Assembly: GCF_000980895.1 (NCBI RefSeq)
Contig: NZ_LAZX01000074.1
Location: forward strand, 1 to 34,721
Reading direction: 5' to 3'
Length of the DNA stretch: 34,721 bases
Origin: Sphingomonas sp. Ag1
GTDB lineage: Bacteria > Pseudomonadota > Alphaproteobacteria > Sphingomonadales > Sphingomonadaceae
A program made the translations under genes and the position numbers. This document shows positions 14,883 to 24,500 of the stretch, piece by piece; positions within the stretch are counted from its first letter, which is position 1; each line of letters starts with the position of its first letter. A model generated the notes under the pieces. It saw only the letters and a list, made by a program, of their open reading frames with translations. It did not search any database and was not told the origin of the DNA.

Positions 14883-15083
14883 TCAAAGCACCATCTCGAC
14901 TTCGACGCGCTCGCCAAACGCCGGCCAGGTGCAGACGCGGAAAGGCTGGATCGGATTGGTGGTGCACACGATGCTGACGCGACCCGGCCGCTCGTCGAAC
15001 AGCCGGGAGGCGACGCGGTTCGCGTTTTCGCGACTGCAAAGGAGCAGACGCTTGGGTGACAGGCCGGTGCTCAGGTCAAGCAT
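14883..15083 (-). CDS. Small hypothetical protein, 66 aa
   Basis: Starts MLDLSTGLSPKRLLLCSRENANRVASRLF and ends FRVCTWPAFGERVEVEMVL. The ATG (15081-15083) has AAGGA six nt upstream. High third-position GC and a good ribosome site argue it is real. It follows the 3' exon of the DUF6927 gene by 37 nt and probably shares its transcript, so its expression may depend on passage through the group II intron. No known domain can be named. Confidence 0.6.
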   Translation of the reverse strand: MLDLSTGLSPKRLLLCSRENANRVASRLFDERPGRVSIVCTTNPIQPFRVCTWPAFGERVEVEMVL

Positions 15084-15120
15084 GTCAGATCCTTTTCGGA
15101 AAGCATGATACCGGCAGGAC

Positions 15121-15461
15121 TCAGGTAAAGATCGTCTTGTGGATCTTCGTCGTCGGCACGAGCCGCCATTGCCGCTCCATGAGGCGGCTGATCCGGTAGC
15201 GGCCGCGGGTCTCCGGGTCGCGAAGGGTCACTCGGCGCCCCTGCTTCTCGACAATGAATTCCTGCCCGACATGGCCGTCCGAGAAGGTGACCGGCTGCTC
15301 CAGCCGGATCCGATCGCCGTCTGCGATCTTGCGCGAGCGGCGTTTCAGGTTCTCGGCGCAGCGACGACGCCAGTCGAGCGCGTGCTCCTTGTCGGTCGGC
15401 GTCAGCAGGCCGAGGATGTGCTGGGGGCATCCGTCCTCGCACGGCCCCATCGACTCGGTCA
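15121..15461 (-). CDS. DUF6927 protein, 3' exon (C-terminal part)
   Basis: The 3' part of a gene interrupted by a group II intron. Reading from 15461 and joined to the last exon base at 18017, it gives MTESMGPCEDGCPQHILGLL, then TDKEHALDWRRRCAENLKRR and KIADGDRIRLEQPVTFSDG, a domain that continues the DUF6927 N-terminal part at 18017-18284. The Cys pair CEDGC may bind metal. Spliced, the product would be 202 residues. Without splicing, this part could only be made from an in-frame ATG inside the intron end (15484-15486) or from the ATG at 15448-15450. Function is unknown. Confidence 0.75.
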
Positions 15462-15482
15462 GTCGGGTAGGATTGGTGCTGC

Positions 15483-17405
15483 TCATGGAGTCAGCCCTGA
15501 TCCCCCCGCCGAACCGCACGTGCAGCTTTCACCGCATGCGGCTCTCCACTGTGACGAACCATCACTTTGCCGTAGATCGGGCAGGCGGCCTCTGTGAGTA
15601 TCCCAGTGGCATTGCTCGCACAGGACCACCGTCCTGCGGGCGCGTGCCACCTTCATTCTCACGACAAAACCGCGGTGCGAAACATCGGCCATCCCCCGGA
15701 TATGGTGCACCTGACACGGAACATCGGATCGACCGCAAGCCTCGCATTGCTTGGCATTCTGACGATCAACCCAGTCCGTACGTGAGTGGGTGAACACCTG
15801 CGTCCAAGGCTGGATATCAATCCTGGACGAGGTGGCCGGATCACGTTTCAGATGAGCCAGTTTCCAGACTTTGACCGATCGGGGCTGGCCATCGACGTCG
15901 TAGCCGATGGTGAATTCCTGCCCCGTCCTCATGCGGGCCAAGACCGCTCGCACATTGGTTTTGTGCTTGCTGGCCAAGGTCTTGAACAAGCTCCACCGCT
16001 GGAGAAACTCAAGCCTGTTCAGCTTGAAGCTCACATCCTTGGCGAGAGCATAGTAGTTCGCAAAACCCCGCAATTCGGCGTTGTAAGCTAGGACGATCTC
16101 AACGTCGCTGCAGCTGAGCAGCAGGCTACGATGACGCGGCTTCAACACCGACAGATCACCATAACCTTTTGCAGAAGCGAACGCGTGGACCTTCTCCCAA
16201 GGGACATGCAGCTGCATCACTTCCGACGGCGGCCTACGAAGGAAGCTGACGGAACCTTGTCGGCTCCGGACAACCCGTTGGCGTGTCGTATATGTGCGGA
16301 CCTCATATCCAAGGAAGGCGGCTCCATCGCTCGCCTTGCGGATACCGCTTTTCTCCTCGGACACCGTGAGCGCCAGCGCCTCGGTCAGGAATGCCCTGAC
16401 TTCGGCGAACACGCTTCGTGCATCCTCCTTGCTACCGATAACCCCAATCATGAAGTCGTCCGCGTAGCGACAGTAACGAAGTCGGCGATAACCGGGGTCC
16501 ATCGCGTCTCTCGACGGGATGGACCGCTTTTGCGGCAGTAAGGTTTGGATTTTGGCCAAGGAGGCCGCAACCTTCACCTCGTCGACATTGTCTTTGGCCC
16601 GCAGCATGGTGACGCGCTTCCGTTGTTTCTGGATGCGCCCAGCCAGTCGCCCATATTCCGGGTTCGTGGCACGGACCTTCCCCCTCTCGAAAGCCGCGAT
16701 CCGTTCCGCCATGAACATATCGAGTTCATGGAGGTAGATGTTGGCCAAGATTGGAGAGACGATACCGCCCTGCGGAGTGCCGCTGTAGGTCCGGGTGTGA
16801 ACCCGGTCTTCCATAACACCCGCCTTAAGCATGCTGCCGATCAAGCCGATGAATTTCTCGTCATCGATCCTTTTCCGCAACAGCCGCAGGAGGATGTCGT
16901 GGTCGATGTTCTCGAAGAACCCCGCGACATCCACATCTACGAGCCATTTCACCCCCGTCCATACGGCTTTGACGTGTTCAAGCGCCGTATGACACGACCG
17001 GCCCGGCCGGAATCCATGGGAGGCGTTCGAGAACACCGGTTCATAGATCCGTTCGAGCAGTTGCCGCGCCACTTCCTGAACGAGGCGGTCGTCGCGCGTG
17101 GGAATGCCCAGCGGACGCCGTTTGCCCTTGCCTTTCGGGATAAACACCCGACGCACTGGTTTGGGATCATAGGTCCCTGCCGTCACGCTGGCGATAATCG
17201 GGTCGAGGTCTTCCGGTCCGAAGTCCGCGAAGGTCTCGCCGTCAATACCCGGCGTCATCGCACCCTTGTTGGATCCGATCTTCTGGAGCCCCTCCTCCCA
17301 AAGGAGGCGAGACCCCATCAGACGATAGAGTCCATTCACCCTTTTGCCCGACGCAACGAGCGCCGGAATGGCCTCCAACCGGCCTTTCACAGTTTCTGGC
17401 AGCAT
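15483..17405 (-). CDS. ltrA: Group II intron reverse transcriptase/maturase with HNH domain
   Basis: About 640 residues. RT motifs are intact: LVDVDVAGFFENIDHD (155-170), GTPQGGIVSPILANIYLHEL (209-228) and the catalytic CRYADDFMIG with YADD at 314-317. The maturase (X) domain follows, then an HNH nuclease with paired cysteines and HH (CEACG, CQVHHIRG, VLCEQCHWDTHRGR) near residues 565-620. The protein helps the intron fold and splice and nicks DNA for retrohoming. The start may be ATG at 17403-17405 or GTG at 17411. The frame runs on through domain V to stop at 15483, so its last residues (WRAACGESCTCGSAGG) are simply domain V read as protein. Confidence 0.9.
   Translation of the reverse strand: MLPETVKGRLEAIPALVASGKRVNGLYRLMGSRLLWEEGLQKIGSNKGAMTPGIDGETFADFGPEDLDPIIASVTAGTYDPKPVRRVFIPKGKGKRRPLGIPTRDDRLVQEVARQLLERIYEPVFSNASHGFRPGRSCHTALEHVKAVWTGVKWLVDVDVAGFFENIDHDILLRLLRKRIDDEKFIGLIGSMLKAGVMEDRVHTRTYSGTPQGGIVSPILANIYLHELDMFMAERIAAFERGKVRATNPEYGRLAGRIQKQRKRVTMLRAKDNVDEVKVAASLAKIQTLLPQKRSIPSRDAMDPGYRRLRYCRYADDFMIGVIGSKEDARSVFAEVRAFLTEALALTVSEEKSGIRKASDGAAFLGYEVRTYTTRQRVVRSRQGSVSFLRRPPSEVMQLHVPWEKVHAFASAKGYGDLSVLKPRHRSLLLSCSDVEIVLAYNAELRGFANYYALAKDVSFKLNRLEFLQRWSLFKTLASKHKTNVRAVLARMRTGQEFTIGYDVDGQPRSVKVWKLAHLKRDPATSSRIDIQPWTQVFTHSRTDWVDRQNAKQCEACGRSDVPCQVHHIRGMADVSHRGFVVRMKVARARRTVVLCEQCHWDTHRGRLPDLRQSDGSSQWRAACGESCTCGSAGGSGLTP
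15511..15544 (-). ncRNA. Group II intron domain V
   Basis: The 34-nt hairpin begins GAGCCGCATGCGGTGAAAGC and closes with GCACGTGCGGTTC. It has the fixed length, GAAA tetraloop region and AGC of bacterial group II domain V, the catalytic core of the ribozyme. It sits 49 nt before the proposed intron 3' end, leaving room for a domain VI hairpin. Confidence 0.9.
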
Positions 17406-18016
17406 CAGCACACCCCATGATCGGTGGTTGAAGAATCACAGCTGCCGCCCTTCCCCCGGTCTTCCCCGCTTTCGGCCCGATCGCTCGAGACCTTATACAG
17501 TTGCACCGCCGCCTCCGAAGAGGTCGATGTCCCGGGCATTACCCCGGGCATTTGAGTAATATGGCGGCTCCGTACCCATGCAGGCCGGCAGAAGCCGCCT
17601 GTTTAGGGCATCCCGTAGTTACGCTGAATGGAGATGCGGCGCGGTTAGGTGTCCCGTTCGTCCACTAAACCCCTCGACGAGAGGCGCACCGGATGGGCTG
17701 AGAAACAGGCGGCCAAGACATGAGACCGCTGTCATCATCCGGACCTGGCGTGACAGTCGCTTTCGCCAGTATCGCTATATAGATTGCTGCAGACTGGGAT
17801 TTAAGCAGTGTAGCCTTCACCATACGCACCTTGCCCTGACCGTCATCGCCTCCATTTGCGACTAAGACGCATCTGGCCTTTTCCGAACATGCTATTGTTC
17901 CCCGTCCCTTTCGGGATTTCAGACCTTGTGAGGCCCGAGGTTAGTCCGGCGAGCAGAGGCATTCTCAACTTACCTCATCATCACTGATACTCCATTTCAG
18001 CGCCGCAACGGCGCAC

Positions 18017-18284
18017 TGTCTTTGTAGCCGAAATTTTCGCCGGTCTTGCTGTTGGGGCTCCAGAGGACCTTGCAGACGATCGCGAAGATCTCGCCCCCGA
18101 TGCCATTCGTCAGGACTTGGGCAGCGGCGTAATAGGTGCGGTTCTTGGGGCAGGACGAGGCGAGGATCCTCAGTCCCTTCGTCCCGCCCTCGACATCGCG
18201 CGTGTAGGTGAATTGCGCGTCGAGATAGGCCTTGGCAGTCGGATGTCCGCCCATCGAGGCGAACGGCATGGTCAGCCATCCCAT
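18017..18284 (-). CDS. DUF6927 protein, 5' exon (N-terminal part)
   Basis: 89 codons plus one base. It starts MGWLTMPFASMGGHPTAKAY with AAGGAG seven nt before the ATG (18282-18284), and continues AQFTYTRDVEGGTKGLRILAS and EIFAIVCKVLWSPNSKTGENFGYKD. This is the beginning of DUF6927, a plasmid-borne family of unknown function. Read straight through, translation would enter the intron and stop after SAPLRR at 17997. Joined to 15461, the frame continues as KDMTESMGPCEDGC. It follows the ArdC gene by 31 nt. Confidence 0.8.
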
Positions 18285-18315
18285 GGCTGGTCTCCTTGGC
18301 GAAGAGGAAGTGGGG

Positions 18316-19266
18316 TCAGGCGGCTTCGGCCAGCGGCTCGACGGCCTCGAGGGGCGCGGACTCGGCCGGACTGATCTGGTCGTCCGCAAACCCGCACAGA
18401 TAATTGAAGGCCTGCTCGGCCTTGGATGCCGCGTGAATGATCGCGGTCTTGTCGGCGCGCAGGATGCCGAGCCAATGGCCCACATAGCTTGCATGATTCT
18501 CGTGGAGTTCATTGGGCAGGCCGAGGTGCGCGCAGACGAGGCCACTCCCGATCTCGGCCACGAGTTCCTCGAAACTATAAGCTTGGTCACCGAACCGCTT
18601 GCCGAATGTCCGGGCGAGCCGCGCCGTGCCTCCGGACCAATGAACGGTTTCATGGGCTCGGGTCGAGGCATAGTGGTCCATCGACTTGAACGAGCGCTGA
18701 TGCGGCATCTGGATATAATCGAACGTGGGGTGAAAATAGGCGCGGTCGCCGCCGTGCCGCACCTCGGCAGGAATCGGCTCGAAGAAGGCGTCGATCGCGG
18801 ATTGGCGCGCCGAAGGATCGACCGGCGTAGGATCTTCGTCAGCCGGATAGAAATAGGCCGGCAGGCCATCGATCTGGTCGGCGTTGAAGACGATGTAGTG
18901 GCGTAGGAAGCGGATGCTGCGCTCGGTCTCCGCGCCGGTGACGGGGTCGGACTCCGTTTTCTTGAAGCTCGAATAATAGACCGAGAGCGAGCCTTGCTCG
19001 CCCCGGCGGACGTTGGCGCCCAGCGCCTCGGCCTGGCGGTATGTCATCCAGTAGCGCGACCGATAGCCGCGCACATCGGCAATTGCCCAAAGGTAGAGGA
19101 CATTGATCCCCGTATAGGGCGTGCCGCAATGCCGAAGCGGTCGCCCGCCGGCGCCGGTGACCCGCCAGGGGCGGCTCCAGGGTGCGACGCCCTCTTCGAG
19201 CTTGCGGATGATGAGGTCGGTGATCTCGGCCGCGGCGTCGCGGCTCGGCTTCTGTTTGCTGCGCAT
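18316..19266 (-). CDS. ArdC-type antirestriction protein
   Basis: 316 residues. The N-terminal ArdC domain (ITDLIIRKLEEGVAPWSRPWR, residues 15-35, then YTGINVLYLW and YWMTYRQAEALGANVRRGEQG) is a ssDNA-binding module. The C-terminal zinc metallopeptidase-like domain carries RAHETVHWSG (HETVH at 205-209) and a downstream acidic helix (SFEELVAEIG) as third ligand. ArdC proteins protect incoming single-stranded plasmid DNA from restriction after conjugation. The HExxH motif is intact. The ATG (19264-19266) has only a weak ribosome site. A strong hairpin in front of the gene separates it from the large ParB-like gene. Confidence 0.9.
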   Translation of the reverse strand: MRSKQKPSRDAAAEITDLIIRKLEEGVAPWSRPWRVTGAGGRPLRHCGTPYTGINVLYLWAIADVRGYRSRYWMTYRQAEALGANVRRGEQGSLSVYYSSFKKTESDPVTGAETERSIRFLRHYIVFNADQIDGLPAYFYPADEDPTPVDPSARQSAIDAFFEPIPAEVRHGGDRAYFHPTFDYIQMPHQRSFKSMDHYASTRAHETVHWSGGTARLARTFGKRFGDQAYSFEELVAEIGSGLVCAHLGLPNELHENHASYVGHWLGILRADKTAIIHAASKAEQAFNYLCGFADDQISPAESAPLEAVEPLAEAA

Positions 19267-19297
19267 GACCGTTGGTCCCGTGGTTTGGGCAAGGGAA

Positions 19298-19327
19298 GAC
19301 CGCCGGCGCGAAGGAGCACCGGCGGTC
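19298..19327. terminator. 9-bp stem hairpin between ParB-like and ArdC genes
   Basis: GACCGCCGG (19298-19306) pairs perfectly with CCGGCGGTC (19319-19327) around a 12-nt loop. It lies between the stop at 19353 and the ArdC start at 19266. No clear U-run follows, so it may attenuate transcription or stabilise an mRNA end rather than terminate strongly. Confidence 0.45.
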
Positions 19328-19352
19328 TGTCGCTCAGGAGATGGAGCGCGCT

Positions 19353-21452
19353 TCAGGCGTCCGCGGGTTCGAGCGTCTCGTGATCGGCGCTGGGTTCGCC
19401 CTCCCCGTCCGAAGGCTCGACCTCATTGGCCTCGCCTTCGCCGTCATCGGCCTCGGTCGGGTCAGCCGGCGCTTCGGTGGCGGCGTCGAGGAAGCGCATC
19501 GCGTTAGGCACCCAGGCGAGTGCCGCCTCCTTGACCTCCGGCTCGACGATCGCATCGCCCGCAAAGAGCTTCTGGCAGCTTTCCGATATTTCGGTCTTCT
19601 TGAGCGAGGTATGACGGACGGTCAGCGCCGGCCCGCCGATTTCGGTGAGCAGCGTGAGGATGCTGCCCTTGTTCACGCGGTCGAAGAAGTTCTCCGAGGT
19701 CGGCCGCCACCAGCTCGCGACGTCGATCTCGAGGATCGATGCAAGCCGATTGTGAAGCTTGATCTGCTCGTTCGACCAACCCGGCTTCGCCTCGAGCGAC
19801 ATCGCGACGATGTAGGCGAGCCAGTTGGCCTTGGTGTCGTCGTCGAGCGCGCGAAAGGCCTCGAACCGCGCAACCTCGCACTCGTGCTCCGTCCAGGCGG
19901 CGTCGAGACCGTCCTTCGCCTCGGCCAGATAATCGCGCGCGCGCGAGCCCGGAATGTCGCCAGAGGCGGGATCCTGCGGCGCGCTGGCCCGGATGGTCGT
20001 GCCGTACTTCACGGAGCTGAGGTAGCGGGACGCCGAGTTGGTCCGGGCGTCGACCATGACGAACAGCGCATAGTCGAGCGCGAGCGCCGGCTGCGCCAGG
20101 ATGCAGGACGCCAGAATGTCGCGCCGCTGGACCGCCAGTTCGTCGTAGAGCCGGGCGCTGAGCGGCTTGCCGCCGGGCGCCACGGCCTCGGGCCGGTACT
20201 TCGGCTCGGACGAGGCATTGCCGCCGATGCGGGCGCCACCGCGCGTCGACTCTCCGTCCTCGCCGTCGTCGTGGTCCTCGTCGCCGGGCTCGTCGATGAC
20301 GAGCTCCTGCTCGCTGTAATATTGGCTGTCGAGCCGCATCTCGCCCTGCGGGGTGAGGAGAAGGAAGGCGCCGACATGAGCCTTCATTTCCTCCGGCAGG
20401 ACCGGCGCGCGGTTCTCGATGGCCTCGGCCTCGGCGATCAGACGATCGTCCTCCTGGTCGAGCAGCTTAAACGCCTCGTCGTCGAGCTCCTCGTCCTGCA
20501 TCTCGGCCTCGATGACGGACCGGCGCTCCTCGATCTCCGCGAGGCGCGCGGCTTGTTCGTCGGTGAGCGGAGGCTGCTGCAGGATCGCGCGATAGAGTCC
20601 GTGCGCCGCGTTGTGCGCGTAGTTGCTCGCGATCGGGCGGATCCAGGCAAGACCGGTCTCTTGGCCGATGCGTGCGGCCTCGGCTTCCATGATCTCGCCG
20701 GCGAGGCGGTGAGCGATTTCGGGATCGACCCAGCGGTCATTGCCGTCGGTGAAAAGATCCCCATCGATCTTGCCGCCGGCGTCGCGATACCGCGCCTCGC
20801 CGACCAGCACCGCGATCGGGTCGCTCGCCTTCAGCGTCTCGTTGGCGATCACGCGGCGGATGGTGTCGGCCGTGACGTGGCTCGACTGATAGCTGTTCCA
20901 AACCAGAAGCTGCTTCTCCTGGTTCTCGGTCGACGCATAGGCCTTGGCGATGTCGAGCGTGATCGCACCCTTGCTGAGCGCCTCGAAGATCGGCTCCGCA
21001 AGCGAGGCCAGGCGCAGCCGCCCCTCGACGAAGCGGCGGGTCACGCCAAAGCGTTTGGCGACCGCGTCGATATCGCCCGTGGTGCCGATGAAGTGCTGGA
21101 ACGCGCGGCATTCCTCGGCCGGCGTCATCTTGAGCTGGTGGAAGTTGGTCGCGGTCGACGTCTCGGACAGCTCGGCATCGTCGCCGGTCAGCACCATGAC
21201 CGGAACATCGAAATCGGTCTCGGAGATGGTGCCACGCTCGGCGAGGAGGCGCAACGCACGCCAGCGACGGCCGCCGTCGAACACTTCGAAGGTGCCGCGC
21301 GGCTTCTTGGCGGGCGTGACGAGAAGGTTCTGCAGCACGCCCTTGGCCTCGATGCTCGCGGCCATGGGTTCGATCTGGAGCTGCTCGTCCGGGGCGGTGC
21401 GCACGTTGATCGGAGACAGGCGCAGCTTGTTGAGCTTGATGGTCTGGATCAC
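19353..21452 (-). CDS. Large ParB/Spo0J-like DNA-binding protein
   Basis: 699 residues from a GTG (21450-21452) with AAGGAG eight nt upstream. The ParB N-terminal domain has LSPINVRTA (12-20), FEVFDGGRRWRALRLL (55-70) and a downstream ATNFHQLKMTPAEECRAF box. A helix-turn-helix (VAKRFGVTRRFVEGRLRLASL) follows. The rest is long and unusual, with a charged coiled region (TDEQAARLAEIEERRSVIEAE), an acidic stretch (GDEDHDDGEDGES), a folded C-terminal domain and an acidic tail. It is far larger than segregation ParB proteins and has no parA beside it, so a role in plasmid DNA metabolism or gene control is likelier than centromere binding. Confidence 0.85.
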   Translation of the reverse strand: MIQTIKLNKLRLSPINVRTAPDEQLQIEPMAASIEAKGVLQNLLVTPAKKPRGTFEVFDGGRRWRALRLLAERGTISETDFDVPVMVLTGDDAELSETSTATNFHQLKMTPAEECRAFQHFIGTTGDIDAVAKRFGVTRRFVEGRLRLASLAEPIFEALSKGAITLDIAKAYASTENQEKQLLVWNSYQSSHVTADTIRRVIANETLKASDPIAVLVGEARYRDAGGKIDGDLFTDGNDRWVDPEIAHRLAGEIMEAEAARIGQETGLAWIRPIASNYAHNAAHGLYRAILQQPPLTDEQAARLAEIEERRSVIEAEMQDEELDDEAFKLLDQEDDRLIAEAEAIENRAPVLPEEMKAHVGAFLLLTPQGEMRLDSQYYSEQELVIDEPGDEDHDDGEDGESTRGGARIGGNASSEPKYRPEAVAPGGKPLSARLYDELAVQRRDILASCILAQPALALDYALFVMVDARTNSASRYLSSVKYGTTIRASAPQDPASGDIPGSRARDYLAEAKDGLDAAWTEHECEVARFEAFRALDDDTKANWLAYIVAMSLEAKPGWSNEQIKLHNRLASILEIDVASWWRPTSENFFDRVNKGSILTLLTEIGGPALTVRHTSLKKTEISESCQKLFAGDAIVEPEVKEAALAWVPNAMRFLDAATEAPADPTEADDGEGEANEVEPSDGEGEPSADHETLEPADA

Positions 21453-21500
21453 AGGGGTAACTCCTTCTGGCGTTCGGGTATTTCCGAACACCACCCCAGC

Positions 21501-21532
21501 TCCCCCTTCCCTCTCTCTCAGGCGTGCCTGAG
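21501..21532 (-). repeat. Hairpin plus purine tract downstream of the helicase gene
   Basis: On the coding strand a hairpin, CTCAGGC-AC-GCCTGAG (21517-21532), is followed by AGAGAGGGAAGGGGGA (21501-21516). It lies in the 142-bp gap between the helicase stop and the large ParB-like gene. It has the same arrangement as at 466-495 and 25870-25900; no gene is seen in the gap. Confidence 0.5.
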
Positions 21533-21594
21533 GTCGCTTAGAAGTACGCCGTGCGCGCGTGCCGATCGGACCGTCCTCATCGCCGGAAGACCGG

Positions 21595-24500
21595 TCAGGG
21601 CGAGCCCGAGACGATCCGCCCGACGATCTCGGCTGCCGTCGGTACCGGCACGAAGACCCTGGTCCGGTACTGGATCACCTCGGTGAAGCATCCGATCGAC
21701 TTGAGCCAGGCGAGCTGCGCCGGCGGCGCACCCACCAGCTCGATCCGGGGTGATCCGTTCACGAGGGAGCGCTTGATGCACATCGGGAACGGCCGTGCCA
21801 GATCGACGCTCCGGCCGGTCAGCGCGGATTTCACGAGGTCGGTGGGCGGGAGATTGTCGGTCCGGTCCAGGCCGAGCTTCGTGAAGAGCTGCACGACGTG
21901 ATCGTCAAACACCAGGCGGCCGAGCCAACTGTTGCCCTCCTTGTCCGCGATGCGATTGACGACGAGGTGGTCGTTGGGAAGCGCGGACCAGATCGGGAGA
22001 AGGAGGCCCGTCGCAAGGCGGATCGTTTCCGTATCGACTTTGTTGGCCGCCTCCTGTGCTTCTTCCAGCCACTTCTCGGAGAAGAGCTGGCGATCGATGG
22101 GGCTCCAGGCGCTTTCGAACAGCTCTTGCTCGCGCATATATTCGCGCCGCGTGGGACGGATGAGTTCGAACCGCGGGATCGGTGTGCCCTCCTTCTCCTC
22201 CATGAGGGCGCGGGCGCGGGTCTGCAGCGCAACCATCCCGCACTTGGCGTTCATCAGATAATCGGCGGTGCCGTCATTGTCGGCGATGCGCAGGACCCGC
22301 TCAAGGGAGACCGGCGTCCGCCGCCGAGCGATCTCGATCGTGAGCAGATGAGAGGTCGCGCCACTGACCGGGTCGGTGCGCAGCACGGTGTCGTCTATGA
22401 GGGTCGCCGTATCGACCAGGATGGTTTCAACGCCGACATCGAGCCGTCCGGCCTCGCGCGCGGCCGATACGCGCGTCTCGACGAGTGCGAGGAACTCGTC
22501 GAAGATCTTGTTCTGCAGCGCGATCGGCAGCGCCAGGATGCGGTTGAGCCACCGCTGGATCGGCGGGAGGTCGTCCTTCATGACGCCGTCCTTGTCGCAG
22601 AGCTCGAGACCGGTGCGCTTCTCGAACTCGGCACGGGAGACGCTGGTCAGCTTCCCTCCGACGAGCAGATGAAACCAGCTCACCAGGGCCGCGCAGGCAT
22701 ATTCACTTTCGAGATTGTCGGCGGGATCGAACAGGTTCTGACCACCCGTCTGGCGTTGACCGCGGGTGAGCGCGCCCAGGCTGTCGAGCCGGCGGGCGAT
22801 CGTGCTCGTGAAACGGAGCTCGCCCTTGCAGTCGGTCGTCACCGGCCTGAACAGGGGTGTGCTCGCCTGATGGGTGCGATGGGTCCGGCCAAGGCCCTGA
22901 ATCGCGCGATCGGCCCGCCAGCCGGGTTCGAGCAGGAGATGAACGCGCTGCTGCTGATTGGGGACGTCTCGAGAGGCGTGATAGGAGCGCCCAGTGCCGC
23001 CCGCATCGGAGAAGACGAGGATCCGCTTGCGACCCTGCATGAACGCGGCGGCCTCGGCCTGACTGGTCCTGGTCGAGCGACTTTCGAGCTTCTGCCGTCC
23101 ATCGCCGGTCGAGACGAGGCGCTTCGTGCGCCCGGTCACCTCCGCAACATTATCGTGACCGAAATGCTCGAGGATGCCCTCCAGCGCCGACATGATCGGC
23201 GGAAGGGCGCAGAGATTCTCGATGAGCTGGGCCCGCGCCGCTTCGGCCTCGGGATTGTAGACGGGGTTGCCCGCCTCGTCTTCCATCGGAACCGAGCGCT
23301 GCGCGCCGGTCTCGTCGGTGAAGATCCGCATCTGACGGGTCGGGAAAGCGCGCTCCAGATAGTCGATCATATATTCCCGGGGCGAGAGGTCGATCTCGAG
23401 GTCCGCGCGGTCGTCGGGGCTGAGCGCGCCTAGTCTCCGGTCAAGAATGGACTCGGCCGTCGTGACGAGCTGCATCACGACTGACTGCCCCGCGGCGAGA
23501 TGCTCGTGGACCGCGGCGATGACGGTGGGGAGCTTCATGGAGAGCAGAACCTGTCCGAAAAAGCGCTGCTTCGTGGACTCGAACCGCGAGCGCGCGGATG
23601 CCTTGGCGCCGCTGTTCAAAGTCGCGTTCTCAAGCGCATCGACGATGCCGGTCAGTTCGAGCGCCTTCTCCAAGTTCTGGTGAATGATCGACCACGCGTC
23701 CGCATAGGTGTCGTAGATCTCGATCTGCGCGGCGGTCAGCTCATGGCGCAGAATGTCATATTCGACACCTGCGAAGCTCAGTGCGCGGGCCATGTAGAGG
23801 CCGGTGGCCTTGAGATCGCGCGCGACCAGCTCCATCGCGGCGATCCCGCCTTTGCTGATGCTGCTGATGAACTGCTCCCGGTCGGGGAAGGCGGTCCCTG
23901 GGCCCCAGAGCCCCAGTCGGACCGCATAAGCGAGGTTGTTGACGACAGAGGCGCCGGTGGCTGAAGCATAGAGGACGCGGGCCGCGGGCAATTGGTTCTG
24001 GAGGAGCACGCCGCAGATTCCCTGCTGGGATCCATCCTTGGTGCCGAGAGCGCCCTCCCCACCCGCAACGCCGCCCATCTCGTGGGCCTCGTCGAAGGCG
24101 ATGACACCGTCAAAATCGGCCCCGGCCCAGTCAACCAGCTGCTTCAGGCGACCGTAGTCACCACGCATCGAACGCAGCGTCGGATAGCTGACGAACAGCA
24201 CGCCCTGGTCGAGGCTGATCGGCTCATCGATCTTCCAGTTGGAGATGGGCTGAATGTCGCCGTTAAGGCCGCCAAGGGCCGTCCAGTCGCGTCGCGCGTC
24301 TTCGAGGAGCGGCGCATTCTTCGAGACCCAGATGTTGCGGCGGCGGCCCTGGAGCCAGTTGTCGAGGATGCAGGCCGCGATTTGACGACCCTTCCCCGCC
24401 CCCGTGCCGTCGCCCAGGAAGAAGCCCTTACGATAGGAATGGCCGTCTTCGGCCAGCACGAGGCCGACACCCTCCTTGTCGGGTCTGAAAGTGCCTGGGA

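Larger units (their letters stand above)
15462..18016 (-). mobile_element. Group II intron (bacterial, HNH-type IEP), 2555 nt
   Basis: The 5' end GTGCGCC (18016 downward) matches the GTGCG consensus. Domain V lies at 15511-15544 and the 3' end is CCTACCCGAC at 15462. Joining the base before GTGCG (A, 18017) to TGACCGAG (15461 on) recreates an in-frame ATG and fuses the two halves of DUF6927. Pairing candidates are exon AAGACA (18017-18022) with TGTCTT (17715-17720), as IBS1/EBS1, and exon TTTCGG (18028-18033) with CCGAAA (17909-17914), as IBS2/EBS2. The intron has lower GC than its surroundings. The 600-nt 5' part (17406-18016) is ribozyme domains I-IV and holds no gene. It appears complete and probably mobile. 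Confidence 0.88.

Noticed and set aside
15484..15519. Independent start of the DUF6927 C-terminal part within the intron end
   Set aside because: The ATG at 15484-15486 is inside the intron. Exon joining gives a better protein, and the residues MSSTNPTRL are intron-derived.
19272..21686. An 804-codon rightward open frame
   Set aside because: It lies antisense to the ParB-like gene, which has clear ParB motifs and a good ribosome site. The Arg/Gly/Leu-rich translation is typical of an antisense shadow in high-GC DNA.
21898..23433. A 511-codon rightward open frame inside the helicase gene
   Set aside because: Antisense shadow of the methyltransferase-helicase; no family motif and no ribosome site.
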